Source of the DNA: Cycas panzhihuaensis
Taxonomy: Eukaryota; Cycadophyta
DNA: 64,000 nucleotides
Reading direction: 5' to 3'
Assembly: GCA_023213395.1 (NCBI GenBank)
Contig: CM041465.1
Span: 78,871,741 to 78,935,740 of the forward strand
The notes under the pieces were generated by a model. The model made no database searches, was not told the origin of the DNA, and saw only the letters and a program-made list of their open reading frames with translations. Positions 33,110 through 43,258 of this stretch are shown in pieces (the first letter of the stretch is position 1; every line of letters begins with the position of its first letter). Position numbers and translations under genes: made by a program.

Positions 33110-34508
33110 CTAGTCTCCTTCCTTGAATAGGGTATCCTTAATGTCCAAATTGATATCCTTGGTCACACCTATTACCCCCTCATTCTCCTTACGGGTGCAG
33201 TCTTGCCTGAGATCCTGAATCTTCTCAACTTCTTGCTCCCCTTCCCCAACAGTCTCCTGTAGGGAGCCAATGTTCCTTTCATGTCGAAACTGTTTACAAA
33301 CTGAACACCTTACATTATCCAGTTCATAAACTAGACTTTGATCCTTGCTCCAATCTTCGGTTTTGATTCTCACCCGTTCTAGGAGGGTTTTATCTAGTCT
33401 TGCTAGCACACAAAATCTGGCATTTATCAGCCTGCTTCGGTTCTTGGTAGTTGAATCAATGGATAGTAAAGGTTCAATGGCTTTTGCCACCCCCTTTATC
33501 ACATCTAAATCCTACACCTGAAGAGTAAGCCCTAATATTTTGACCCATATTGGAGCCTATTTTATTATTGGCATCGTTAGATCAAAATCCATGTGCCATT
33601 TCTCTAAAAATAATGCATTCCTACCCATAACCCATGGTGATTTTAGGAGGATACTGATCATGTCTTCCTGATTTGTAAATTTAAACAAGACACACCCCCT
33701 GGGTAATGCCATAACTTCCACTGGGTTTCTGATCTTCCATCTATTCACTAGTCATTTCCTTATGACATCCAAGACGGGCCTTGGTCCTGAAAATCTACCT
33801 GCCAAGCTATTCTCCCAGTACTTCTCAATTCACTCAGTAAGTTTCTTTGAGATGGGGATTTTGATTGTTTCATCTTGTATGATAGGGTTTATATCACAAG
33901 AATCTGATTCTCCATTTTTTAGGGCATCCAGATATGTTCTCCTCGAAAGGATAGTTTGAATCTGGTTTAGGGATATTGTTTCTATGTTCGCTATCACAAA
34001 ATTTTGAAAAAAACAAAATAAGTAGCAAGCTTTCCTAATCCAATCAGACCAACTAATACCATACTGCCAGTGGTAATTGGGCTACTCACCTGAGTCAAGG
34101 AGTCTACATGCTCTCCTTTCAACATATCCCCCACACCTCCATCATGCACACAACTGCAATCCAAACTGTCTCCCTTTGGGGTCGATACTGCATAAAAATC
34201 TATTAGGTTTTTATCACCTAACTTAATACTTCCGTTTTGTCTCCTAAGTTTCACTGAACCAATGGAGGAAAGTTGCAAAAACTCTTCTGAGAGCCACGGC
34301 CTCCTATTCCATTAACAGACTCCTTTCGTCCATGGGAGAGAGATCTAACTCTTGCTACTTCGTTCCATACTCTTCCCATCCTTAGGCTAAGCGATCCCTC
34401 CATAATTTCTGCTCCATCCCCAACTAGAGCTTGTCTGCCCACGATCTCCCATCTAGTAAACCCTAGCCACCACCACCTGCTTTCATCACCTTCCGTTGCC
34501 TCACGCAT
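33110..34508 (-). pseudogene. LINE ORF1 (DUF4283-like RNA-binding protein)
   Basis: 34251-34508 is a Gly/Arg-rich N-terminus. 33557-33748 matches the DUF4283 pattern: LPRGCVLFKFTNQEDMISIL, then SPWVMGRNALFLEKW. 33110-33502 includes VYELDNVRCSVCKQFRHERN, a degenerate CCHC knuckle with the last Cys lost. ORF1 coats the element RNA. Frames change between segments. Confidence 0.8.
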
Positions 34509-34569
34509 CCAAGATCTCCATCAAGCCCTAGATTATCCCTTAGCTTAGGACTTCTACTTCATCTACTCC

Positions 34570-34587
34570 CAGTCGCCCTCTCTAGTT
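34570..34587 (+). repeat. LINE target-site duplication, right copy
   Basis: CAGTCGCCCTCTCTAGTT, 17 of 18 bases as in the left copy. Confidence 0.9.
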
Positions 34588-34863
34588 GTTCCTTGGTAGA
34601 CCAACCCCTTTTTTCAACATAATCAACCTATAGTTGGGGTTAGCATAGTTGTTCCTAGTCTAGGGTTAGGCTCTAGGATCTCAAATTAGTCTGAGGGCCC
34701 ACATGCTTTGGAGATTCTCCTAATTCTTAGGAGCCTTATCTATATGCTATTTGCCGCTTTAGATGGTACTGGTTAGCCAATTAAGTTGGTTGTCTCTTTT
34801 AAGCATGCTACATATTTATTTTTTCTCATGGTAGGAATGCATCCAACCCTATACCATCTCTTA
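34588..34863. other. Short stretch between LINE and element D; nothing seen
   Basis: No coding or structural signal was recognised. It is continuous with the DNA left of the LINE once the LINE is removed. Confidence 0.4.
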
Positions 34864-35054
34864 TGTAGTGGATCTACTATTCACTACCCAAATTAAAAGG
34901 TAATTTTGATAAATATTTTGAATTGAATTAAATGTGATATCTTTACATGAATTTCGAGGTTGTATTTATACTAATGAGGCACCCCTTATGAGAAGTCACA
35001 ACTATTGATAACTAGCTTATTAATATTGATTAATGGGTTGCAAGGCTTGCAACA
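34864..35054 (-). repeat. Element D 3' LTR
   Basis: Starts TGTAGTGGAT and ends TTGCAACA on the plus strand. Shared blocks with 43041-43253 include CTACCCAAATTAAAAGGT, TAAATGTGATATCTTTACAT and ACTAGCTTATTAATATTGAT. Confidence 0.9.
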
Positions 35055-35072
35055 AGCCCCTCCCCTTTCAAA
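35055..35072 (-). other. Element D polypurine tract
   Basis: The minus strand reads TTTGAAAGGGGAGGGGCT right before the LTR. Confidence 0.75.
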
Positions 35073-36318
35073 ATGCTTTTCCCTCAAAGCAAGGGGAGTC
35101 TTCAGAAAACTTCATATCACCACCTTTTGCTACTATTAAGATGTCTTAAGCGGTCCTTTTATCCTTAAGTCAATATGTAAAAATTGTTACTTTAAAATTT
35201 ATTGGCGAGAAGTGATGTGGGACATAAATTATTTTTGCTAAATAATTCAAGATGTCAAGAGGGTGTGACTTCATTAGTTGACTATCTCCATTGAAAGGGT
35301 GTGGTCCCATAGCATGACAAATTAGACTCATAAAAGTGGGGATCCAAATGCTCCTATAAAGTATATAATGGTGAATTCTCCTTTTGGAGAATCATATTAT
35401 CATTCTCATATTATATGGGATGATCTCGGTTTTTCTCAATATGCCAAGTTTACGAGTGTTGTGCTTGACCATTGCAAGATTGTGGATTTCAGGGGGAAGA
35501 ATGTCAACATTGTCACTCAAAATTTCACCTTGGGTAGGAGGAGTGTCCATCTTATCATTCAAATATTCTTCTCATACTGTAGGTGGCAAATTGCATTTCT
35601 TTTAGAAATCTGGTTCTAATGGGGACATACTATCATTAATTGAAGATATAGATGAAGAAAGGTCCTCAATATCCTCTTTAAAATTTTGTGAAAGTGGAAA
35701 ATTAGCCCAGTCATTGTTGCCTCCATGGTTGTTGTGAGACTTGGGAATTTTTGGTCCATGGTCATCTTGTTCTAATACAAGCATTTGGAGGATGTCATTT
35801 GTCTGTTTCATCCATAGTTCAATAGCTTCAAGACAAGCATTAAGGTCACTGTTGAAGTCTCCTTTAATTGCTATTATTAAGCTAATGTGAAATAGAGTGG
35901 TCACCTCTCTACTATAAACACCATGTTGATTCTAATTGCCACTGCACTCTTGGTATGGTTGTTATGCTCTTGGTGGGACCTCCAATGCAAACAGAAATAT
36001 ATGGGGTGAAGATATGCCCTTGGCCTCCATTGACAGAACATCAAATTGCCTCGATTAACACCAATATACAACCCAAAAATGTGGCTCAAGAATGTTTGTA
36101 ATATGTACGTTATAGTAATATCCAAATCAAGAGGTTTTGCCACAACTTGTTTAAGAATGCCTTGGATTATATACACCTAATAATTTTTTATCTATTATTC
36201 TCCTTGAATATATATACTATGGCAATGCGATATATATATATATATATATCTTCTATGGGTGGCAACTGACTTGGAGACCGAGCATACTAGCATGATTATC
36301 TTTGTTGATGTATTTTCC
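35073..36318 (-). other. Element D interior, left part, with gag-like acidic frame
   Basis: Mostly non-coding. On the minus strand 35602-35904 is open for 100 codons (LEAIELWMKQTNDILQMLVL, HNNHGGNNDWANF), and 35901-36176 for 91. The first has a coiled-coil-like helix followed by an Asn/Asp/Ser-rich stretch, which may be a gag remnant, but no family motif proves it. Confidence 0.4.
36230..36249. repeat. (AT)n microsatellite
   Basis: A run of about ten TA units. Confidence 0.85.
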
Positions 36319-36323
36319 TTGGA

Positions 36324-36904
36324 TGTAGTATTCCAAAATCTAGTTAAAACTATGCCATGTAACCATTTAAATTGAAGGCCTCTGAACAAGGATTCCAATG
36401 GTTTAGATGAAAGTCAATTCCAACATCTCAATCAAAAGTTATGGCCATTTAAAGTTAGCCTACCAGTTTTTGGAGAAGTTTTAGCCGACTTCTATTTGAG
36501 CAGTTTTAAGAAGAATATTACCCAGTCTAGCTGACTTCTAATTAAAGTATTTTGATCGCTATAAATAGGAAGCTTAGGCCACATCCCAAACCATTGTCGG
36601 AGGTTCTTTGGTCACGCATTTTCGGTTCTAGGGCTGCAATTAGCTCGCCCATTTGGGGGCTGCAGTTTGGAGGGTTCCTCGCCTCGAAGAGGGAAGCTCA
36701 CGTCTTCAGGAAAGATAGATACTTTGTTGAAATTTTGCTCTATTTTGGTATTATTTGACAATAAAGACTATTATTTATCATGGATTACGTAATTCCTGTT
36801 CATTGTTCATTTTTCTTGTTGAATAGCATCTAGTTATTGTTTTTGTGGATTATTACTTGTATTTTTGAGGAAAATTACTATAAAAGTAGAACTAGATCGC
36901 TACA
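36324..36904 (+). repeat. B2 5' LTR
   Basis: Starts TGTAGTATTCCAAAATC and ends GATCGCTACA. Its TATA box TATAAATA is at 36560-36567. It keeps a 13-bp segment near 36588-36600 that the 3' LTR lacks; otherwise differences are few and mostly transitions. Confidence 0.95.
36560..36567 (+). promoter_or_regulatory. B2 LTR TATA box
   Basis: CTATAAATAGG in the first half of the LTR, the same motif and place as in the 3' LTR (41724-41731) and in B1. Expected to drive full-length RNA. Confidence 0.7.
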
Positions 36905-36906
36905 AG

Positions 36907-36919
36907 TGGTATCAGAGCT
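36907..36919 (+). other. B2 primer binding site
   Basis: TGGTATCAGAGCT after a 2-nt AG gap, complementary to initiator Met-tRNA apart from the last base. Confidence 0.9.
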
Positions 36920-36921
36920 TC

Positions 36922-37948
36922 ATTTCGAAGGGAAAAGGCAAAGGTAAAAGCACAAAAAAGGTCAAAAAAATTTCCCCCGCCCCCCCAAAGAGAAATAGAA
37001 ACGGAATTGAGATCAGGGAAAAACCTCATTCCCAGGAAGATGGCAGCCCACTCCAGAACCTCACAAGAAAAATTGAAGGCACATCAGAATTAAACCAGAG
37101 CATAAAGGCTTTAACAACCTTAATCCAGGAGTTACTAGCAAAAGCAGAACAAACAACACAGAATGTGTCGGGTGGAGAAATGGATAACAGCAATGCATCG
37201 GGAATAGAACAGATAAATACTTGGAACAATCAAGAAAACCAGGGGAATAGATTTGATGGACGGATTTATGAAAGGAGAACTTCCAACATGGATAATGGAT
37301 GGAAAGGAGCAAGATTATCCTTGGAAAAATTTGATCCTAAAGTATCCAAGAATATCACAAATTGGATCTTACAAATGGAGAACTATTTTAGGGTCTATAA
37401 CGCAACAGGTAAGGAAAAGATGGAAATAACATCCTTACACTTAAACAGAAGGGCATTAAGGTGGTACTATTGGTGGCAAAAGATGAATTTACCAATACAA
37501 CAGACTTGGGAGAATCTAAGAGGAGGACTAATAGAGTAATATGACGATTCTTGGAACACGGATTACTTTGCTCAGTTAACACGATTACATCAACAAGGAA
37601 CAATCCAAGAATATACAGAACAGTTTCAAACACTACAATGTATGGTCTCAAAAAAAATACCGCAAGAATGTTTACTGGAGATTTATATTAGTGGATTGAA
37701 AAATCAGATCAAATTTAGAGTTAAAGCAGTAGATCCACCTCAACTCCAAGTAGCAATTCGGATAGCAAGAAATGTAAAGGCAGAACTTAGAGATGGTAGA
37801 CCAACATATACAAGGACATATGAGCCACCATCATATCAGACCGAGAATCCTAATTGGGCAAAATCAAGAACAAAGGTAGATCCTCCGTTAGCTATAAGAA
37901 ATACAGGAGAAAGCTTAGGAACAACCAAAGAGGAGCATATAAGAAAAG
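36922..37948 (+). pseudogene. B2 gag capsid part
   Basis: The open frame runs from inside the LTR to TAA at 37537. It holds a basic start (SKGKGKGKSTKKVKK), a Gln/Glu helix (SIKALTTLIQELLAKAEQTT) and the Retrotrans_gag core: ARLSLEKFDPK, NWILQMENYF, HLNRRALRWYYWWQKMN and TWENLRGGL. After the stop (ordinarily Gln) the same protein goes on with YDDSWNTDYFAQLTRLHQQG and CLLEIYISGLKNQIKFRV. The true start codon is unclear; the first Met in frame lies within the LTR at 36865. Confidence 0.9.
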
Positions 37949-38397
37949 GGACGTGCTTCAAGTGTGGAGGAAAATGGAATAAGGAACACCAGTGCCCAGT
38001 AAAAAAGGTTTTCATGATCAATAATGAGGATGCAGAAATACCAGAAGAAGCAGAGGAAGAAGTAGAACAAGACCAGAGCATAGAGAGGGAAGAAGATGAA
38101 CTTCTGGAAGTGGATACAGGGAATGTCCAAATCTCATTGCAGGCCATTATAGGGCAACAGGTATCCCCACAAACCCTAAGATTCCAAGGACAAATCAAGG
38201 GAACACCAGTATCAATTTTAGTTGATAGTGGGAGTACACATAATTTTATAGACAAGGCATCAGTAGAAAAATTGGGGTTACAAGTGAAACCCCTCAACAC
38301 CTTCCAAGTGTCAATAGCAAATGGGAGAACAACGCCATGTGGAGGATACTGCGGAGATACAACTCTCTAGATTAATGATTACAAGGTCACAACTTGT
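37949..38397 (+). pseudogene. B2 zinc knuckle and aspartic protease
   Basis: The CFKCGGKWNKEHQC knuckle is at 37954-37995 (C-x2-C-x7-H-x-C, chromovirus spacing). An acidic linker (EEAEEEVEQDQSIEREED) follows, then the protease: GTPVSILVDSGSTHNFID at about 38200-38253, with VDSGST at 38221-38238, and VSIANGRTTPCGGYC. A TAG at 38368, normally Gln, ends the frame. The protease would process Gag-Pol. Confidence 0.9.
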
Positions 38398-39418
38398 ATG
38401 TTTGCCATGCCTATAGGTGGAGTGGATGCAGTTTTGGGGATTCAATGGCTACAAACGTTGGGAAACATCATTACCAACTATATGACAAGATTTATGTGTT
38501 TCCGACAAAAAGGACGCAAATATCGACTACAAGCCCCAGCCACACCCCCTGTTCAGCTTGTCTCATCTCATAGGATGGGAAAAATTCTAAAGAAGAATCT
38601 GCAGGCGTACATAATGTCATGTTACAAAGTAGAAATAGAAAACATTCCCTCAGAGATTCAGGAAATCTTAGAAAAACATCAAAGAGTTTTTGAAGAACCC
38701 CAAGGACTGCCATCGAAAAGGGAATTAGAGCACGCAATAGACCTTATCCTCGGAGCAATACCAGTCAACATTACTCCATATAGGCATCCTTATCATCTCA
38801 GGAAAGAAATTGAAAAAATCACACAAGAACTGTTACTCTAAGGTGTAGTGGTGAACAGCACGAGTCCATTCGCCTCTCCCGTGGTGGTCAATCTAAAGAA
38901 GGATGGATCTTACAGAATGTGTGTGGATTATCGTGGCCTAAATAAATTGACCATAAAGAATCAATACCCTATCCCAAGGATTGAAGATTTGTTAGATGAG
39001 TTACATGGAGCTCGATACTTTTCAAAGATAGATTTGCGCTCAGGATACTACCAAATAAGGGTCAAAGAAGAAGATGTCTACAAAGCGCATTGAGCATGAA
39101 GGGTTGTTTGAATTCAAGGTTATGCCTTCGACAACAAATGCTCCAGCTACTTTCCAAAGCACAATGAATTCAATATTAAAACATGTTCTAAGGAAATTTG
39201 TGCTGGTTTTCTTTGAAGATATCCTAATCTATAGCAAAACATGGGAAGAACATATGGAACATATAAAGGAAGTTCAACTCATACTTGAGAAAGCGCAACT
39301 GTTTGCAAATAAGAAAAAGTGTTCTTTCGCAAAAAAGGAATTAGAGTATCCGAGCCACATTTTCACAGGCGAAAGAATCAAAATTGATCCAAAAAAGATC
39401 CAAGCAATTGTAAACTAG
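38398..39418 (+). pseudogene. B2 reverse transcriptase
   Basis: Begins MPIGGVDAVLGIQWLQTLG. TAA at 38839 (Gln) comes before the fingers: [38 protein letters not shown] and [19 protein letters not shown] frameshift near 39090 precedes EHEGLFEFKVMPSTTNAPAT (usually MPFGLTNAP). The catalytic motif is FFED at 39209-39220 instead of FFDD, so one metal-binding Asp is Glu. KIDPKKIQAIVN ends at TAG 39416, normally Trp. Confidence 0.95.
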
Positions 39419-40020
39419 CCAACTCCGAAGAATGTCACAGGAGTAAGAAGTTTTTTGGGTGCAACAGGATTTTTGAGAAAGTTCATAAAAGGGTATGCAC
39501 ACATAGCATCACCACTAACAAACCTTACCAAAAAGGATGCGTTCAAATGGAATTTAGGAGCAGAAGGAGCATTTCAAGAATTAAAACAAGCAATGATCAC
39601 AGCTCCAATATTGGCCTTATCGGATTTTACTCAACCATTCACATTGGAATGTGATGCTTCAGGATTTGGAATAGGAGCAATTCAGTTACAGGGAGGAAGG
39701 CCGATAGCTTATGAAAGTTGGAAGTTGAATAATAGGGAAAAAACAAAACCAATATATGACAAAGAGATGTTGGCCATTATGCACGCAATACACCAATGGA
39801 GGCAGTATTTACTAGGGAGTAAATTTGTGGTTAGAATTGATCATGACAGCCTGAAGTACTTTCTGAATCAAAAGGCATTATCTAATGAGCAACAAAAATG
39901 GGTCAGTAAGTTGCAGACTTTTGACTTCACCATAGAATACAAAAGGGGAAAGAAAATGTAATAGCAGATGCTCTATCTAGACTACCAGAGGAAGGAAAGA
40001 TTGAAGCCTCATCCAATTCA
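39419..40020 (+). pseudogene. B2 RNase H
   Basis: From VRSFLGATGFLRKFIKGYAH (RT connection) into TLECDASGFGIGAIQLQGGR, YDKEMLAIMHAIHQWRQYLL and VVRIDHDSLKYFLNQKAL. Catalytic Asp (39653-39655), Glu (KEML) and Asp (IDHDSLK) are all present. It ends KRGK, a one-base shift, then VIADALSRLPEE. Confidence 0.95.
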
Positions 40021-41007
40021 ATGACAATAGCAACTCCAAAATGGACAACAGAGTTGGCAAAGGAATATGAAGACGACAAGATATCACAAGGAATAAGGCA
40101 AAAGATCAGAGAAGGAAATGCAGTGCAGTTTACGAAACAAGGAGAATTAATTCTAAGGAAAGGAAAAATATTTGTTCCAAAGACAAGTAAACTAAAAGAA
40201 ACACTACTTCAAGAAGCTCACTCAACTCCGGTTTCAGGACACTCAGGGATGGATAAGACTTATAGAAGGCTTTGAAGTTCGTTTTACTGGAAAGGGTTGA
40301 AATCTGACGTCCTCCGATTTGTATCAGAATGTGATACATGTCAAAGGAATAAAACTGAATCTGTGAAGACCCCCGGGTTGCTACAACCCCTTCCCATTCC
40401 CCATCAAAAATAGGAAGAAATCTCTATGGATTTTATTACAAGTCTTCCGCGTTCAGAAGGAAGAGACGCAATTTTTGTAGTGGTAGACAGATTAACTAAA
40501 CACGCCCATTTCAGGGAAACTCAGACAGAAGCAAAAACAAGCCAAATAGCAGAATTATATATGAAAGAAATTCACAGACTACATGGATTTCCAAAGGTTA
40601 TAGTCAGCGATAGGGATCCCAAATTCACAAGTCACTTTTGGAAGGAGTTGTTCAAATCATCCGGCACTAGCTTACATATGAGCACAGCATACCACCCACA
40701 GACAGATGGCCAAACAGAAATAGTTAACAAATGTGTGGAGGGATACTTAAGAAACTTCGCATCAGATAAACAGACGCAATGGCATCGATGGCTCCATTTG
40801 GAAGAATGGTGGTATAACACCACATACCATGCAGCAGCAAAAATGTCACCATTTCAAGCACTATATGGGTATGAACCTCCATCACTCTTGAATTGGCTAA
40901 ATACATCTAAAGTGCAGACAGTTCAAGAAAACTTGCAACAGATGCAAGAAACAATTCTAATATTAAAGAATAATTTGGAGATGGCGAAAAATAGGATGAA
41001 GCAATAG
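40021..41007 (+). pseudogene. B2 integrase: zinc finger and catalytic core
   Basis: The HHCC finger spans about 40217-40347 (EAHSTPVSGHSGMDKTYRRL, stop, then CDTCQRNKTE). A stop at 40411 replaces the Trp of KWEEISMDF. The core at 40426-41007 keeps all three acidic residues: VVVDRLTKHAHF (Asp 40486), VIVSDRDPKFTS (Asp 40609) and HPQTDGQTEIVNKC (Glu 40717). YGYEPPSLL follows. The core frame is open for 193 codons, long for a relic. Confidence 0.95.
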
Positions 41008-41457
41008 GCAGATAGAAAGAGATTTGAACGGAGTTTTGAGATAGGAGAATGGGTATTCTTAAGACTCCAACCCTATAAACAAATGTCGATGAAACAAAAT
41101 AATCGACATAAATTATCACCAAGATTCTTTGGACCGTATCAGATTGAGGAACGCATAGGGGAAGTGGCATATCAGTTAAAATTGACACCATAAAGCAAAA
41201 TCCATAATATCTTCCACGTATCTTGCTTAAAGAAAAAGTTGGGTGAAAAGGAAGCTCCATAAACAAATTTACCAACACTTGATGAAGAAGGAATGATGGT
41301 AGTGGAACCTGAGGGGATATTGAAGACCAGGGACAAGAATTTACGATCCAAGATAATAAAAGAGTATCTCATCAAATGGAAAACATTGGAACTTGAAGAT
41401 GCAACATGGGAATCTGAAGAATGGATGCAGAAAAATGGGCCCTTACCAATGCTTTGA
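41008..41457 (+). pseudogene. B2 integrase C-terminus with chromodomain
   Basis: Read through stops at 41005, 41191 and 41260: KLSPRFFGPYQIEERIGEVA (GPY module, about 41115-41170), HVSCLKKKLGE, and then the chromodomain at 41305-41457, EPEGILKTRDKNL, IIKEYLIKWKTLELEDATWE and SEEWMQKN. Aromatic and acidic residues of the fold (YLIKWK, ATWE) are kept. This puts B2 among chromoviruses. Confidence 0.95.
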
Positions 41458-41470
41458 GGGCAAAGCATGT

Positions 41471-41487
41471 TTTGAAGGGGAGGGAGT
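41471..41487 (+). other. B2 polypurine tract
   Basis: TTTGAAGGGGAGGGAGT lies immediately before the 3' LTR; compare TTTGAAAGGGGAGGGGCT in element D. Confidence 0.9.
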
Positions 41488-42058
41488 TGTAACATTCCAA
41501 AATCTAGTTAAAACTATGCCATGTAGCCATTTAAATTGAAGGCCTCTGAACAAGGATTCCAACGGTTCAGACAAAGGTCAATTCCAACATCTCAATCAAA
41601 AGTTATGGCCATTTAAAGTTAGCTTGCCAGTTTTTGGAGAAGTTCTGGCCGACTTCTATTTGAGCAGTTTTAAGAAGAATATTGCCCAGTCTGGCCGACT
41701 TCTAATTAAAGTATTTTGATCGCTATAAATAGGAAGTTTGGGCCACGTCGGAGGTTCTTTGGTTGCGCATTTTCGGTTCTAGGGCTACAATTAGCTCGCC
41801 CATTTGGGGGCTGCAGTTTGGAGGGTTCCTTGCCTCGAAGAGGGAAGCTCATGTCTTCAAGAAAGACAGGTACTTTGTTGAAATTTTGCTCTATTTTGGT
41901 ATTATTTGACAATAAAGACTATTATTTATTTCTATGGATTCTGTAATTCCTGTTCATTGTTCATTTTTCTTGTTGAATAGCATATAGTTATTGTTTTTGG
42001 GGATTATTACTTGTATTTTTAAGGAAAATTGCTATAAAAGTAGAACTAGATCGCTACA
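41488..42058 (+). repeat. B2 3' LTR
   Basis: Starts TGTAACATTCCAAAATC and ends GATCGCTACA, followed by TTGGA. TATAAATA at 41724-41731. Confidence 0.95.
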
Positions 42059-42063
42059 TTGGA

Positions 42064-43023
42064 GACGAAGCTATCTTATGAATGTATCTTTCGTGACAGT
42101 TTCTTTTGGACAAAAGTCATTGCAAATATTTCACACATGCATTGTTACCACTCAGATTATTGGCAGTGCTCTCATAGGTACGTTACATCAATGTATTCTA
42201 CAATTGACACGAAAGTTTGTTTCACCTACTACTATCCCACTGATTAGTGCATGCAATTCTTATATCTTTTCTACAATGATATATATATATATTTGTGTGT
42301 ATGTGTGTGTATATATATATATATATTCTTTTTGCAATATATATCAATGTTGTTGCTAATGCTTTCTCAGATGTAATTGATGGAGGTAGGAAGAATGAAC
42401 TATCACATGCCTATTGATAATTACATATTCACATGTAGGTTGCAAGTTGCATTTACACATAGGTTGGGTAATTTCATGGCTTGGTGTAGAGGTAGGTGCC
42501 TCGTAAATTATTATTTCATCATGTAATGGTAATAATTGCCACCTCTCAATAATGTAGAGATATTTACTAACACTTGCAATGCTCATTGCTGCGTAGAGAT
42601 ATATACTCTTGTAATGCTCATAGGTACATAGAGATATATATTAATGTAGGATATGCTAGATATGTTTTACTCTTTCTGATGCATATATGTTTGTTGATTA
42701 TTGAAAGATGAGACAACATAATGATGTAGGGTGTCTCCTACTAAGAATGGTCTATGTAAACCTCTTGACAGTCGAGCACCAAGAATACAATAGAAACACA
42801 ATTACCAATCCTATCATAGCATATGCTTAAGCCACCTAATCCATAGTAATTTCAATAGTGGAATTTACACAAAAACAAAGGAGAAGGATGTCCAAAACTT
42901 GGCTTCTATGATGGAGTTCACTGGACTAAAATTGTTATTGTTTTTTTAATCTTATACTTCTTGTTACGTCTAACTGACAACTTGTTGAGATCTAAGCGAA
43001 TAGAAGAATAAGGAATTCAACAG
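42064..43023 (-). other. Element D interior, right part, non-coding
   Basis: No supported gene. It contains a compound AT/GT microsatellite at 42279-42326 and two loosely repeated GTAATGCTCAT...GTAGAGATATA words near 42545-42645. Confidence 0.5.
42279..42326. repeat. Compound (AT)n/(GT)n microsatellite
   Basis: Alternating AT run, then GT run, then AT run. Confidence 0.85.
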
Positions 43024-43038
43024 CCTTCTCTAATACCA
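43024..43038 (-). other. Element D primer binding site
   Basis: The minus strand reads TGGTATTAGAGAAGG after a 2-nt gap from the LTR; a C-to-T variant of TGGTATCAGAG. Confidence 0.7.
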
Positions 43039-43040
43039 CT

Positions 43041-43253
43041 TGTAGTGGATTTGGTGTCCACTACCCAAATTAAAAGGTGAGTTTGATAAATATTTCTATA
43101 AGAAATATATTTTTTATTGAATTGAATTAAATGTGATATCTTTACATGAAGTTTAGGGTTGTATTTATACCAATGAGGCATCCCTTATGAGAAATCATGA
43201 CTATTGATAACTAGCTTATTAATATTGATTAATGGATTGCAATCCTTGATACA
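43041..43253 (-). repeat. Element D 5' LTR
   Basis: 213 bp, starts TGTAGTGGATTTGG and ends CCTTGATACA. It has about 20 extra bases near 43100-43122 compared with the other copy. Confidence 0.9.
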
Positions 43254-43258
43254 TCTTG

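Larger units (their letters stand above)
28291..34569 (-). mobile_element. Plant L1-type LINE, nearly full length
   Basis: Minus-strand non-LTR retrotransposon of about 6.3 kb. ORF1 has a DUF4283-like domain and knuckle; ORF2 has APE endonuclease, RT, zf-RVT and a terminal RNase H. A poly-T run at 28291-28297 is the poly-A tail seen from the other strand. The 18-bp duplications at 28273-28290 and 34570-34587 mark target-primed insertion and show that the 5' end is present. Stops and small frameshifts, and a changed RT active site, make it inactive. Confidence 0.9.
36324..42058 (+). mobile_element. Ty3/gypsy chromovirus B2, structurally complete
   Basis: A plus-strand element of 5735 bp with perfect 5-bp duplications TTGGA at 36319-36323 and 42059-42063, LTRs of 581 and 571 bp, primer site, gag with knuckle, protease, RT, RNase H, integrase, chromodomain and purine tract. 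It is the best-preserved autonomous element in the window. Nine nonsense codons and at least one frameshift kill it; all nine can be explained by C-to-T change on one strand or the other. It is inserted in element D. Close kin of B1 by gag, knuckle and protease sequence. Confidence 0.95.
34864..43253 (-). mobile_element. Small-LTR element D, host of chromovirus B2
   Basis: LTRs of about 190-213 bp at 34864-35054 and 43041-43253 match in sequence. The minus strand has a primer site next to the right LTR and a purine tract next to the left one. Flanks TCTTA (34859-34863) and TCTTG (43254-43258) agree at four of five bases, the change being G to A. Without B2 (36324-42058) the element is about 2.7 kb and has no recognisable RT or integrase, so it is probably non-autonomous. 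Confidence 0.8.

Noticed and set aside
35368-35619. Plus-strand frame of 83 codons in element D as a gene
   Set aside because: No motif; it overlaps, on the other strand, the end of a gag-like frame of D and a region with stops; chance opening is likely.
36865-36904. ATG at 36865 as the true gag start of B2
   Set aside because: It lies inside the 5' LTR before the primer site, and the frame is open there only by chance; the real start cannot be fixed from this copy.
37836-38300. Minus-strand frame of 154 codons (Ser/Cys-rich)
   Set aside because: It lies antisense to the B2 zinc knuckle and protease, and is explained by the base composition of that gene.
40907-41278. Minus-strand frame of 123 codons
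   Set aside because: Antisense to the B2 integrase C-terminus; no motif of its own.
42279-42326. AT/GT run as a possible origin or matrix attachment site
   Set aside because: A simple microsatellite; nothing nearby supports a functional site.
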